Assembly: GCA_035443885.1 (NCBI GenBank)
Contig: DAOMNO010000009.1
Location: 59,900-123,899 of the forward strand
Length of the DNA: 64,000 nt
Origin: DAOMNO01 sp035443885
GTDB taxonomy: Bacteria > Planctomycetota > Phycisphaerae > Phycisphaerales > SM1A02
Reading direction: 5' to 3'
This document shows, piece by piece, positions 48,271 through 56,222 of the stretch. The translations under genes were made by a program, and so were the position numbers. Numbering within the stretch: the first letter of the stretch is position 1; each line of letters opens with the position of its first letter. The notes under the pieces are model-generated. The model was not told where the DNA came from. It searched no databases and was given only the letters and a program-made list of their open reading frames with translations.

Positions 48271-49860
48271 ATGACATCCTTCACATGGTCATTCCCATAT
48301 TCGTCGCAGCGCATGCCAGTGTTGGCGCGCAACGTGGTTGCCACCTCGCAGCCATTGGCTGCGCAAGCGGGATTGCAGATGATTGCATCCGGCGGCAATG
48401 CGATGGACGCAGCCATCGCCGTGGCTGCCGCACTCACTGTCGTCGAACCGACCGCTAACGGCATCGGCTCCGACGCCTTCGCGCTCATCTGGGCTGGCGG
48501 CGGCCTGCATGGCCTGAATGCATCCGGCCGCGCACCCGCGCACCTCACTGCAGATCACTTTGCAGGCCAGGAGACCATCTCCCAACGCGGGTGGGACGGC
48601 GTTACCGTTCCCGGCGCCGTCTCCGCGTGGGTTGAAGTGCATCGCAAGTTCGGCTCGCTGCCCTTTGAGAAACTGCTGGAGCCTGCGATCCGCTATGCGC
48701 GCGATGGCTACCTCGTTTCGCCTCAGACAGCATCCGGCTGGCGTAATGCCGTGCGTGCGTACCGACAGTTTGAATCGTGGCAGAGCACCTTCGCACCGGG
48801 CGGCCGTTCGCCTCGTGCAGGTGAAAAGTTCACGCTGCCGCATCACGCAACGACGCTGGAAGACATCGCTGCCACCGCTGGCGAATCGTTCTACCGCGGC
48901 GATCTGGCGCAAAAGGTCGCGGCCCATGCGCGTGAAACTGGCGGCCTAATCACCGAAGACGATCTTGCAGATCATGCTTCCGACTGGGTGCGCCCGATTT
49001 CGCTCGACTATCGCGGCCTCACGCTGCATGAGATTCCTCCGAACGGGCAAGGGCTGGCCGCTCTTCTCATGCTAGGCATCGTTCAACATTTCGACCTGGC
49101 GAGCATGGAGGTTGACTCCGCCGACTGGCTGCATGTGCAGATCGAAGCGATGAAGCTAGCATTTGCTGATGCGCATCGCTACATCGCTGATCCGGACTGG
49201 CTGGACGTGGATATCACGTCGCTGCTCGACGGCGCGTATCTGCAATCTCGCGCTGCATTGATCGACCGCACGCAAGCGCAGGACTTCGCGCATGGCGCCC
49301 CGAAGCCGGGTGGCACGGTACTGCTTGCCACCGCGGACGCATCCGGCAATATGGTTTCGTTCATTCAGTCCAACTACACGGGCTTCGGCTCAGGCATCGT
49401 GGTGCCGAACACAGGTATCGCGATGCAGAATAGAGGATGCTGCTTCACGCTGGAACAAGGCCATCCCAACGCGCCAGGCCCGCGCAAGCGTCCGTACCAC
49501 ACGATCATCCCCGGCTTTGTAACACGAAACGACAAGCCGATCATGGCCTTCGGCGTGATGGGCGGATACATGCAGCCACAGGGCCACGCCCAGGTGATGA
49601 TTCGTCTGGCGGACCATAATCAAAACCCGCAAGCGGCGCTCGACGCGCCGCGCTGGCAGGTGGAGAAGGGGTTGAAGGTGTCGATCGAACCGGGGTTCGC
49701 GCCCGACGTGTACGCATCGCTGCGCGAGCGAGGACACGATCTCGCCGTCGCTGACGCTCGCACGGTCGCGCACGGCGGTGCGCAGGCCATCTACAAACTC
49801 GATGACGGCTACTTCGGGGCAAGCGACTTGCGCCGCGACGGCCAGGCTGTCGGATTCTGA
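48271..49860 (+). CDS. Gamma-glutamyltransferase family protein
   Basis: N-terminal nucleophile hydrolase of the gamma-glutamyltranspeptidase family; processes glutathione or related gamma-glutamyl amides. The 529-residue protein has ASGGNAMDAAIAVAAALTVV, TANGIGSDAFALIWAGGG, GWDGVTVPGAVSAWVEVHRK, and the putative autocleavage/nucleophile Thr 349 in KPGGTVLLATADASGNMVSF. Late glycine motif GVMGGYMQPQGHAQVMIRL. The pattern is closer to YwrD/GGT-like acylases than to E. coli Ggt. No clear signal peptide, so possibly cytoplasmic. Start 48271 or the ATG at 48313. Confidence 0.9.
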   Translation: MTSFTWSFPYSSQRMPVLARNVVATSQPLAAQAGLQMIASGGNAMDAAIAVAAALTVVEPTANGIGSDAFALIWAGGGLHGLNASGRAPAHLTADHFAGQETISQRGWDGVTVPGAVSAWVEVHRKFGSLPFEKLLEPAIRYARDGYLVSPQTASGWRNAVRAYRQFESWQSTFAPGGRSPRAGEKFTLPHHATTLEDIAATAGESFYRGDLAQKVAAHARETGGLITEDDLADHASDWVRPISLDYRGLTLHEIPPNGQGLAALLMLGIVQHFDLASMEVDSADWLHVQIEAMKLAFADAHRYIADPDWLDVDITSLLDGAYLQSRAALIDRTQAQDFAHGAPKPGGTVLLATADASGNMVSFIQSNYTGFGSGIVVPNTGIAMQNRGCCFTLEQGHPNAPGPRKRPYHTIIPGFVTRNDKPIMAFGVMGGYMQPQGHAQVMIRLADHNQNPQAALDAPRWQVEKGLKVSIEPGFAPDVYASLRERGHDLAVADARTVAHGGAQAIYKLDDGYFGASDLRRDGQAVGF

Positions 49861-49876
49861 ACGCCGTGGCGCATCG

Positions 49877-49892
49877 CGCATGATGTCATGCG
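49877..49892. terminator. Small palindrome between convergent genes
   Basis: CGCATGA-TG-TCATGCG lies between the two stop codons of the convergent genes at 49860 and 49915. A possible bidirectional terminator, but there is no T-tract on either side and the stem is only 7 bp. Confidence 0.3.
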
Positions 49893-49914
49893 TCTGCATC
49901 ACAATACGCATGTG

Positions 49915-51051
49915 CTACTTCATCATGCCGGGCAGGAAGCCGATCGCAATTGACAGCGCGATGAGCACGATGATGATCCACTCCAGGATTTCCATCCGCC
50001 GCGTGGCTTGAAAATCCGACACTTTGGCGTAAGTGCTGTTGACCGTTTCCAGCTTCCGGCGAATGCTGGCGTCCCAGTCGCCGATGTGCAGCCGCTGCGA
50101 CGCAAGGCGATACAGCCTCGCCAGATATTGATCGCCCATCAGCTTGAGCGCATTGTTGACCTGTTCAAACAACATGGCGCTTTCTACCTGCAGCTTTGCA
50201 AGATCGCGCATCTCCTTCGCCCGCGTGCGGAACAGCGGCCAGCGCGGCTCAACCAGGGTGCGCCACGCTGCACCAAGCACGCGATCCAGCTGCGCATCCA
50301 GGTGTCGAAGCTCAAGCAGTTCCAGATTGGCGAACTCCAACACTGCAATCACATCGTCCGCCTCTGCGTCGAACAGCATCGCAGCGTTCCAGTCGATAAT
50401 CGCCATGTCAGCCGTGCCGTATGCGACCTTCCCGCCAACAGACTCCTCGATCTCCTGATCCGACAGCGGCCGAGATTCCGCCCGCAGCACCTGCGCGATC
50501 CATCGCTCATGCTCGCTGACGAACGCAGCCGGCGCAATCTCCGGCTCGACGCGGCGAATCTCGTACACAACATAGTCTTCGATCAAATCCTGCACACGAG
50601 GCACGGCAGCGAAAGGACGGATAATCTCCAGCAGTGCGTGCACGTGCTGCACCGCCGCGTTTTGCATCGCCTCATGCTCATACAACTCGTTGCTCAGCGC
50701 CTGAAGATCCGCAATCGGACCGGCAAGCTCCATCGTGAACACGACCGACGCCACACCGAACTCATAAACCACACAGCCGACCTGAGAAGAAGTCCGAAAG
50801 CGGCCGATCTCAATCGGCTCCGCGGGGATGGTGATGCGAAGTGGCGGCGGATCGAATGCGAAATACTTCGGCGCACGACGCGACCGACGAATGCGCTCCC
50901 GCTGCACCAACGCAGCCACATGACGCTCAAGCCCTTCAAGATCGACATGCTGAGCAACATCGAACGCAAAGACTGCATGACACGTGCCGGATGCGATGGT
51001 GTGCTGCATCGGCAACGAAACGCTCAATCGCGATGGTTGCGTCATGTTCAT
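49915..51051 (-). CDS. RMD1/DUF155 family membrane-anchored protein
   Basis: A 378-residue protein of the RMD1/YagE (DUF155) family. Long soluble N-terminal region with FAFDVAQHVDLEGLERHVAA and VGCVVYEFGVASVVFTMEL; a helical middle (LEFANLELLELRHLDAQLDR, MRDLAKLQVESAMLFEQVNN) and a C-terminal transmembrane anchor (EWIIIVLIALSIAIGFLPGM). The C-terminal RLASQRLHIGDWDASIRRKL is the most conserved stretch of the family. Relatives are linked to sporulation or mitochondrial membranes in eukaryotes; function in bacteria is unknown. Likely in one unit with the two minus-strand membrane genes upstream. Confidence 0.82.
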   Translation of the reverse strand: MNMTQPSRLSVSLPMQHTIASGTCHAVFAFDVAQHVDLEGLERHVAALVQRERIRRSRRAPKYFAFDPPPLRITIPAEPIEIGRFRTSSQVGCVVYEFGVASVVFTMELAGPIADLQALSNELYEHEAMQNAAVQHVHALLEIIRPFAAVPRVQDLIEDYVVYEIRRVEPEIAPAAFVSEHERWIAQVLRAESRPLSDQEIEESVGGKVAYGTADMAIIDWNAAMLFDAEADDVIAVLEFANLELLELRHLDAQLDRVLGAAWRTLVEPRWPLFRTRAKEMRDLAKLQVESAMLFEQVNNALKLMGDQYLARLYRLASQRLHIGDWDASIRRKLETVNSTYAKVSDFQATRRMEILEWIIIVLIALSIAIGFLPGMMK

Positions 51052-51060
51052 ACACCCCGG

Positions 51061-51873
51061 CTACGGCTTGCGAAAATCACGAGGCGCCACCGGCGCGGTG
51101 AAGCGGCCACCTCGCTGCGCATCCGGCGAAAGAAGCAGCTCGGTCAGCAGCGCGTACAGCCACTCACGGCGGCGATCCGTCAACATGCTCCCGAAACTGA
51201 TCGTGTGATCGCATTCGATGCTGATGAGCGGCTTGTGCTTGCCGTTCTGTGACCAGCTTGTTTTCGTGATCTTGACGGCCTTCACGTGTGCTGCGTCGAA
51301 GCGGCGCGACCAGCGCAACGGGCCGACGCCGGTTCGCACAACGCCCTTCTCGCCTTTCAGTTGCACCTGAAGTGAACCAAAGAGGCTGACAAGCGTTATG
51401 CCGAGCATCAGCAGCCCCACCCCGATAAAGGGCAGGAGAAACACGCACAGGAAAATTGACATGCCGAGCGATTCATCGAACGTCGGGGCGGGGAACCATT
51501 CTGGAAGCGGACCGATCAGATGTGTGTACAAGCCGCCGATGGCAACCAGCACAAAGATCGAAACGATTCCGTTCCAGAAGAGCGCGAAAAAGCCCGCAGC
51601 CATTGCTGAACCGATGCAGCGCGTGGACACGCGAATACGGACTTCATCGCCGCGATCGACGACACTGCAACCGCTCGGCGTTCGTTCAAGCGCGTCGGCT
51701 GCTGGCTGTATGACTTCCACCAGTGCGGAAAGCCTCGACAATTTGCCGCAGATGGCGCACATCGCGACGCCCTCGCTGATGTTGATGTTCTCAGAAGGAA
51801 TCGCCGTTGCGCAAGTTGGACAGAGGTTCACGCCCACGGAAACAGGATATCCAGCACGAAGGCGGAGTGCCAA
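51061..51873 (-). CDS. Membrane protein with N-terminal zinc ribbon
   Basis: About 270 residues with a TTG start at 51873, or one of the GTG codons at 51837/51831. Near the N-terminus two CxxC pairs (LCPTCATAIPS and MCAICGKLS) form a likely zinc ribbon. Two transmembrane segments follow: AAGFFALFWNGIVSIFVLVA and IFLCVFLLPFIGVGLLMLGI. The C-terminal part is a PH-like domain pattern (GPLRWSRRFDAAHVKAVKIT, PLISIECDHTISFGSMLTDR). No family name known to me. Directly upstream of the RMD1-family gene, 9 bp gap. Confidence 0.7.
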   Translation of the reverse strand: MALRLRAGYPVSVGVNLCPTCATAIPSENINISEGVAMCAICGKLSRLSALVEVIQPAADALERTPSGCSVVDRGDEVRIRVSTRCIGSAMAAGFFALFWNGIVSIFVLVAIGGLYTHLIGPLPEWFPAPTFDESLGMSIFLCVFLLPFIGVGLLMLGITLVSLFGSLQVQLKGEKGVVRTGVGPLRWSRRFDAAHVKAVKITKTSWSQNGKHKPLISIECDHTISFGSMLTDRRREWLYALLTELLLSPDAQRGGRFTAPVAPRDFRKP

Positions 51874-51913
51874 AAACGGGAACGAAGCGAAGCGCAGCGC
51901 GGGTCGATGTCGC

Positions 51914-52756
51914 TTATCCGGTTGTTACCGCGTTCGCAGGCGTTTCTTCATGATGCAGGAAACTTTTCGCCCAGCCGAGGCCCATTGCCACACCCAGCAG
52001 CGCGCCCGCTGCGTAATCAGGCGGCATCGGCAGGCTCAGTGGCGTGATTGATCCGCTCACCAGTGCAGCAGCAGCAGGCTCAGGCAGCATGATCGCACCC
52101 ACCGCGTGCCCCACCGCGCCAAAAACGCAAGGCGAAATGAACAATAAAACAGGCTGCACATGAGGCGATAACAACCGGCCTGCAAGCCCCGCAACCATCG
52201 ATGCAATGATCGTTGCGGCCAGCACCTGACCCTTCATCGGCGTCTGCGCCAGCACCCATACCAGCACGGGCACCAGCACGCCCGCCGCAGCACACATCAT
52301 CGCAGCACGACTGAAAAACATATGCGGTCGCTCGTTGTTCTCATCCGGCTCAATATCCTTGAGCGGTCCCGACACTTTGAAAACGAGCAGCACCACGCCA
52401 AGCAGCGCGACTCCCCAGAGAAATGTCTCGATCGCTGTAACCCAGAGTGAACCGCCACGGAATACAAGAACTTCCGCCGACCCCATGCGGCGTGCCAATA
52501 CAAACAACCCACAGCCGACAACGAACAGCCCGACGGCGGTATTCGTCAGGCGGCCCACCACAGCGCCGATACCGGCCATCGCAGCAAGACCGACGAGCAC
52601 GGCCAGCGCGGTCGCCATCGGCGTTTCAGCTTGAAGCACGCCGGGGGTTGGCGCGCCGGTGGTCGCCACCCCCGCCGACGCGGCATACGCCCCGACAACG
52701 CCGGCAAGAATGGCTCCAATAACCCACGTGGCGGTTCGGCGAAAAGGGTCGATCAT
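51914..52756 (-). CDS. Polytopic membrane protein of unknown function
   Basis: A 280-residue protein starting at ATG 52756 (MIDPFRRTATWVIGAILAGV). Hydropathy shows about eight transmembrane segments, for example ALAVLVGLAAMAGIGAVVG, VGLFVVGCGLFVLARR, FLWGVALLGVVLLVFKV, MCAAAGVLVPVLVWVLAQT and ATIIASMVAGLAGRLLS. No transporter motif recognised. Longer in-frame extension at the N-terminus lacks coding character. Gap to the next gene is 40 bp. Confidence 0.7.
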   Translation of the reverse strand: MIDPFRRTATWVIGAILAGVVGAYAASAGVATTGAPTPGVLQAETPMATALAVLVGLAAMAGIGAVVGRLTNTAVGLFVVGCGLFVLARRMGSAEVLVFRGGSLWVTAIETFLWGVALLGVVLLVFKVSGPLKDIEPDENNERPHMFFSRAAMMCAAAGVLVPVLVWVLAQTPMKGQVLAATIIASMVAGLAGRLLSPHVQPVLLFISPCVFGAVGHAVGAIMLPEPAAAALVSGSITPLSLPMPPDYAAGALLGVAMGLGWAKSFLHHEETPANAVTTG

Positions 52757-52990
52757 GGGTGCATTCGTAGCCGCAATACCCCGGACTGGCAAGCCCAAGC
52801 GGCGATTTGGTTCCTGAAACCCCGGATCGAGTTCAGGCCTGCCTGATGGAATCAGATTTCTCTTGAAATCGTTTTGCCGCCCGATATGCTCAACAACCGT
52901 AGAGGCATGTCGCATCTCATTTCCCCGTTGAAGTTACTTCAACCACGGTTGTGCGGGAGGGGCGACGCCAGAAAAACTCAGGAGGCCATC

Positions 52991-54502
52991 ATGGTCCGGT
53001 TTCACGTTCGTCGCGGCGTTCGAGGTGCGGTTGCGGGCTGCGCGATTGCAGCAAGCGTGGTCCTTGCGGATACACCATCAGCCAATGCTCAGCACGGGTT
53101 TAGCGCACCCCTCATTCTGAACACACTGGTTCAGCCCACCGGGCTGGTCTTTGCGCCGGATGGCCGTCTCTTCGTCAGTGAAGTAAGCGGGCGAGTGCGC
53201 ATCGTCGAAAACGGCGCTGTCCTGCCCACACCGTTCATCAATCTGCAAACTGAAGTCCTCGCATACTCCCATCTCGGCCTGATCGGCATTGCACTCGATC
53301 CCGACTTCGCCAACAACCGATACGTCTATCTGCTGTACACCGTCAAGACCTGCGGCAATAACTGCGTCTATTCCTTTGGTCGCCTCGTGCGATACACCGG
53401 CACCGAGGAGAGCAACGGCAGCATCGCTGATCCCAAGTCGCGGCTTGTGCTGATCGGCGAAACCCATCAGGACGGCATTCCCATCTGTTCTTCCAGTCAC
53501 ACTGTCGGCGCGCTGCGATGGGCCAACGATGGAACGCTATTCGTCTCCGCGGGCGATGGCGCAACCTTTGCAGGCATTGACGTGGGCGGTATGCAGCCCC
53601 CCTGCTTCGCGCCGGGCAAGAACGATCCGATTGAAGACGTCGGCGCGTTCCGGTCGCAGTTCCTTGGTTCACTGGCGGGCAAGATTCTCCGTATCGATCC
53701 CGCCACCGGTCTCGGCTTGCCTGACAACCCGTACTACACCGGCAACCCGGCGGATAAACAATCGAAGGTCTGGGCGTATGGATTGCGCAACGCCTTCCGC
53801 TTCGCCGTCAAGCCAGGCTCGCCCGGCCCTGGCACGTTGTACATCGGGGATGTCGGCTGGCTGACGTGGGAAGAACTCAACATCAGCTACGGCGGCGAAA
53901 ACTTCGGCTGGCCTTGCTACGAAGGAATGCATGTGCAGGCGCAATACTTCAACGCCACACCTCAGCATTCCGGCTGCAACTCCATTGGCGGGCCGAACAA
54001 CCCTGCCTTCCCCAAGCAGCCGATCGTCGTATGGAACCGAACCGACGCAGCCATGTCCACGCCGCCCGGTCTGCGCGGCCAGTGTGCCCTTGGTGGCCTC
54101 TTCTATCAGGGCCACACCTTCCCTGTGCAGTATCGCGGCGCGTTCATCTTTGGAGATTTCTCTCACGGCTGGCTCAAAGCCCTGCGAACGAACGATCGCG
54201 ATGAACTGGTGGACGTGCTCGACATCCCCATGAGCACGCCGTACTGGATTACGGACATGACCGCCCATCCAGAGACGGGTGAGATTTACTTCCTCTACTC
54301 GTTCGGGGCGTTGCGATACATCAAATACACGCCCAAGCCAGGCGACCTCAACATCGACATGGTGGTCGATGTGCTTGACCTAATTACGCTGCTTGCTGCT
54401 TGGGGTCCGTGCCCGAAAGACGGGACCTGCCCCGCCGACATCGACAGCAACGGTACGGTGGATGTGGTTGATCTGCTCACGCTGCTCGCCAACTGGGGTT
54501 GA
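52991..54502 (+). CDS. Secreted PQQ-dependent sugar-dehydrogenase-like protein with dockerin tail
   Basis: A 503-residue exported protein. ATG 52991 follows AGGAGG, and a signal peptide (VAGCAIAASVVLADTPSANA) precedes a six-bladed propeller of the glucose/sorbosone dehydrogenase type: LVQPTGLVFAPDGRLFVSEV, SHLGLIGIALDPDFANNRYV, GSLAGKILRIDPATGLGLPD, KVWAYGLRNAFRFAVKPGSP, LTWEELNISYGGENFGWPCY. Residues about 450-503 carry two dockerin-like units (PGDLNIDMVVDVLDL and DIDSNGTVDVVDLLTLLANW). The His and Arg residues needed for PQQ binding are partly recognisable, but I could not check all. Oxidation of sugars in the envelope is likely. Confidence 0.85.
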   Translation: MVRFHVRRGVRGAVAGCAIAASVVLADTPSANAQHGFSAPLILNTLVQPTGLVFAPDGRLFVSEVSGRVRIVENGAVLPTPFINLQTEVLAYSHLGLIGIALDPDFANNRYVYLLYTVKTCGNNCVYSFGRLVRYTGTEESNGSIADPKSRLVLIGETHQDGIPICSSSHTVGALRWANDGTLFVSAGDGATFAGIDVGGMQPPCFAPGKNDPIEDVGAFRSQFLGSLAGKILRIDPATGLGLPDNPYYTGNPADKQSKVWAYGLRNAFRFAVKPGSPGPGTLYIGDVGWLTWEELNISYGGENFGWPCYEGMHVQAQYFNATPQHSGCNSIGGPNNPAFPKQPIVVWNRTDAAMSTPPGLRGQCALGGLFYQGHTFPVQYRGAFIFGDFSHGWLKALRTNDRDELVDVLDIPMSTPYWITDMTAHPETGEIYFLYSFGALRYIKYTPKPGDLNIDMVVDVLDLITLLAAWGPCPKDGTCPADIDSNGTVDVVDLLTLLANWG

Positions 54503-54575
54503 TCGCGGGCTTATTGCCGTCCGAGAATCTTGGATCAAGTGAGCTGGCTCATCAACGCATTCAGCCATGAAAAAA

Positions 54576-54601
54576 CCGGCCGGCCCACATGGGCCGGCCG
54601 G
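54576..54601 (-). terminator. Rho-independent terminator of the porin gene
   Basis: An 11-bp stem CCGGCCGGCCC / GGGCCGGCCGG closes an ACAT loop. On the minus strand it is followed by TTTTTTCAT, so it ends the porin transcript running from 54694. It also lies 74 bp past the stop of the plus-strand gene, but on that strand no U-tract follows. Confidence 0.8.
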
Positions 54602-54693
54602 CTGAGTCAACCGTCAGTCAGGCGTGCGACAGATAGGAGAGTCTTCGCTGATGACGGGTGGATGATTTGCCTGATTGGGTAGCGATCGGACAA

Positions 54694-56052
54694 TCAGAAG
54701 ACCAACTGAAGCTGTGAGCGAATGACGATCTGTCCCTTGTCGCCTGCTGCGTCGCTGCGCCAGCCCGCACCAGCGCCGCGGCTGCCCCAGAAAGGATCAA
54801 CCTCGTTGATGCCGTAGCCAACATCGGTCGTCCACTTGACAGCATGCTTGGAGAAGTACTTGTTCACGCCGACGGTGATGACGGCAAGGTCCTTCACGCC
54901 GGTGGTGTCCGCATCGCTCCACTCAAAGCGGCCGAAAAGCTCGATGTCGTCGGGGACGATAAAGAAGCCGCCCTGCGCAACGAGACCCCACTGGCTGACG
55001 TTGCCGCCGCCGCCGTGCATGCTCTCGTGATTACCCACAAAGGCGATGAAGGCGTTCGCGCCGCCGAACTTGAACGTGGCATCGACGGTCCACCGCAGTA
55101 CTTCCGCCTCGAATGCGTTGGCGACGGTGCCGAACTCGTCCTGCTGGTACATGATGCCTGCACCGATCATCATGGCGAATGACTCACCCGACCATGAGGT
55201 GAACTCGCGGAACTGACGCCAGTTACCAGAGAGCAGAGCCTCGACGCGGCCGGAGAAGGCGAACTCCGTCGTCCGGGCAGCCCAGTTGGTGTTGTTGAAC
55301 GTACCGGGGGTCAGGCTCGTCGTGCTTCGGAAGCCTTCGGAATACATACCGCTCCAGCGGACGTTGTCGCCGATGGCGCCGGAAAGCTCCACGCCCTGCG
55401 TGCGGCCCTGGGCAAAACGAGCATTCACCAGCGAACGTTCAACTGCAAGCTGGCGAGCGCTGGAGGTTGAATCTTCGAACATGAAGCCGGGACGGAACTG
55501 ACCGGCGCGAACCATCATGCCATTGTCGAACTTGTAGCCAGCCCATACATCCAGAGCCGTGAAGCCGCCGCCCGCTGCCGCAAAGTCGCCCTGCACCTGA
55601 TAGACCCAGCTTGGATTGACAATGTGGCCCTCGAAGTTCAGACGAGTGCGACGGTTCTCGAAACCGGAGCGATGACGATCGCCTGTAAGACCGGGTGAGC
55701 TTTGATAGTTGTACACATAGCGGAACTGAACACGGCCGCCGATCTTGAGGCGGAAGTTGTTGTCCGCGCTGGCGAGGAAGAAGCCATTGTCATAACCCGC
55801 GCTCATGCCCGAGCCGAGCAGGCTGGCGCGGGTATCCGCGTCAGCGAGCACGTCCTGTACGAGGGAGCGAATCTCGCCCGCGCGTTGCTCGGTGAGCCAG
55901 TTGTCGCCCGTTGCGCCGCGAAGACGAGCGACTTCGTCCTTGAGCTGGGCAACTTCGTTGCGAAGCAGTTCAACATCCGTCGAAGCGGACGCGCTCATCG
56001 ACACGCCAAGAAGGCTGATGCCGGCGAGCAGAGAAAAAGCTGTTCTGTGCAT
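54694..56052 (-). CDS. Phosphate-selective porin O/P-like outer-membrane protein
   Basis: A 452-residue OprP-type porin. ATG 56052 after GAGAGGA; signal peptide (MHRTAFSLLAGISLLGVSMS ... ASAS). Residues 25-47 are a short coiled coil (LLRNEVAQLKDEVARLRG), as in Planctomycete porins. The barrel has DNNFRLKIGGRVQFRYVYNY, ENRRTRLNFEGHIVNPSWVY, MVRAGQFRPGFMFEDSTSSA and a final strand ending LQLVF. Located directly after phoB-phoR on the same strand, so phosphate limitation is the probable signal; a candidate Pho box is at 56118-56134. A possible alternative role is general anion or sugar-phosphate uptake. Confidence 0.88.
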   Translation of the reverse strand: MHRTAFSLLAGISLLGVSMSASASTDVELLRNEVAQLKDEVARLRGATGDNWLTEQRAGEIRSLVQDVLADADTRASLLGSGMSAGYDNGFFLASADNNFRLKIGGRVQFRYVYNYQSSPGLTGDRHRSGFENRRTRLNFEGHIVNPSWVYQVQGDFAAAGGGFTALDVWAGYKFDNGMMVRAGQFRPGFMFEDSTSSARQLAVERSLVNARFAQGRTQGVELSGAIGDNVRWSGMYSEGFRSTTSLTPGTFNNTNWAARTTEFAFSGRVEALLSGNWRQFREFTSWSGESFAMMIGAGIMYQQDEFGTVANAFEAEVLRWTVDATFKFGGANAFIAFVGNHESMHGGGGNVSQWGLVAQGGFFIVPDDIELFGRFEWSDADTTGVKDLAVITVGVNKYFSKHAVKWTTDVGYGINEVDPFWGSRGAGAGWRSDAAGDKGQIVIRSQLQLVF

Positions 56053-56117
56053 CTGTGGAATCCTCTCAAATTGGGAAATGGTGGTAACACAACCTGCGGG
56101 AACGATCCCGATTGTGC

Positions 56118-56134
56118 GTTCAAAATATGTTCAA
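56118..56134 (-). promoter_or_regulatory. Candidate Pho box upstream of the porin gene
   Basis: On the minus strand two copies of TTGAAC are spaced exactly 11 bp apart (TTGAAC-ATATT-TTGAAC). An 11-bp period of direct repeats is the known geometry for PhoB/PhoP dimers, although the enteric consensus CTGTCAT differs in sequence. It lies 66 bp upstream of the porin start, near a likely -35 position. Confidence 0.45.
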
Positions 56135-56158
56135 TCGATGCAAGCCTTGTGTCATTTT

Positions 56159-56174
56159 GTTCGTGAACACGAAC
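56159..56174. promoter_or_regulatory. 16-bp palindrome between porin and phoR
   Basis: GTTCGTG-AA-CACGAAC is a 7-bp-arm inverted repeat 107 bp upstream of the porin start and 49 bp after the phoR stop. It could be an operator or an RNA hairpin at the end of phoR; no T-tract follows on the minus strand. Confidence 0.4.
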
Positions 56175-56222
56175 CTAGGACTGCCACATCGGTATAGTCT
56201 GGCTCGGAGCGTCAATAACGCA

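Noticed and set aside
56159..56174. Terminator of phoR
   Set aside because: The palindrome has no T-tract on the minus strand and is only 50% GC, so it is listed as a possible operator instead.
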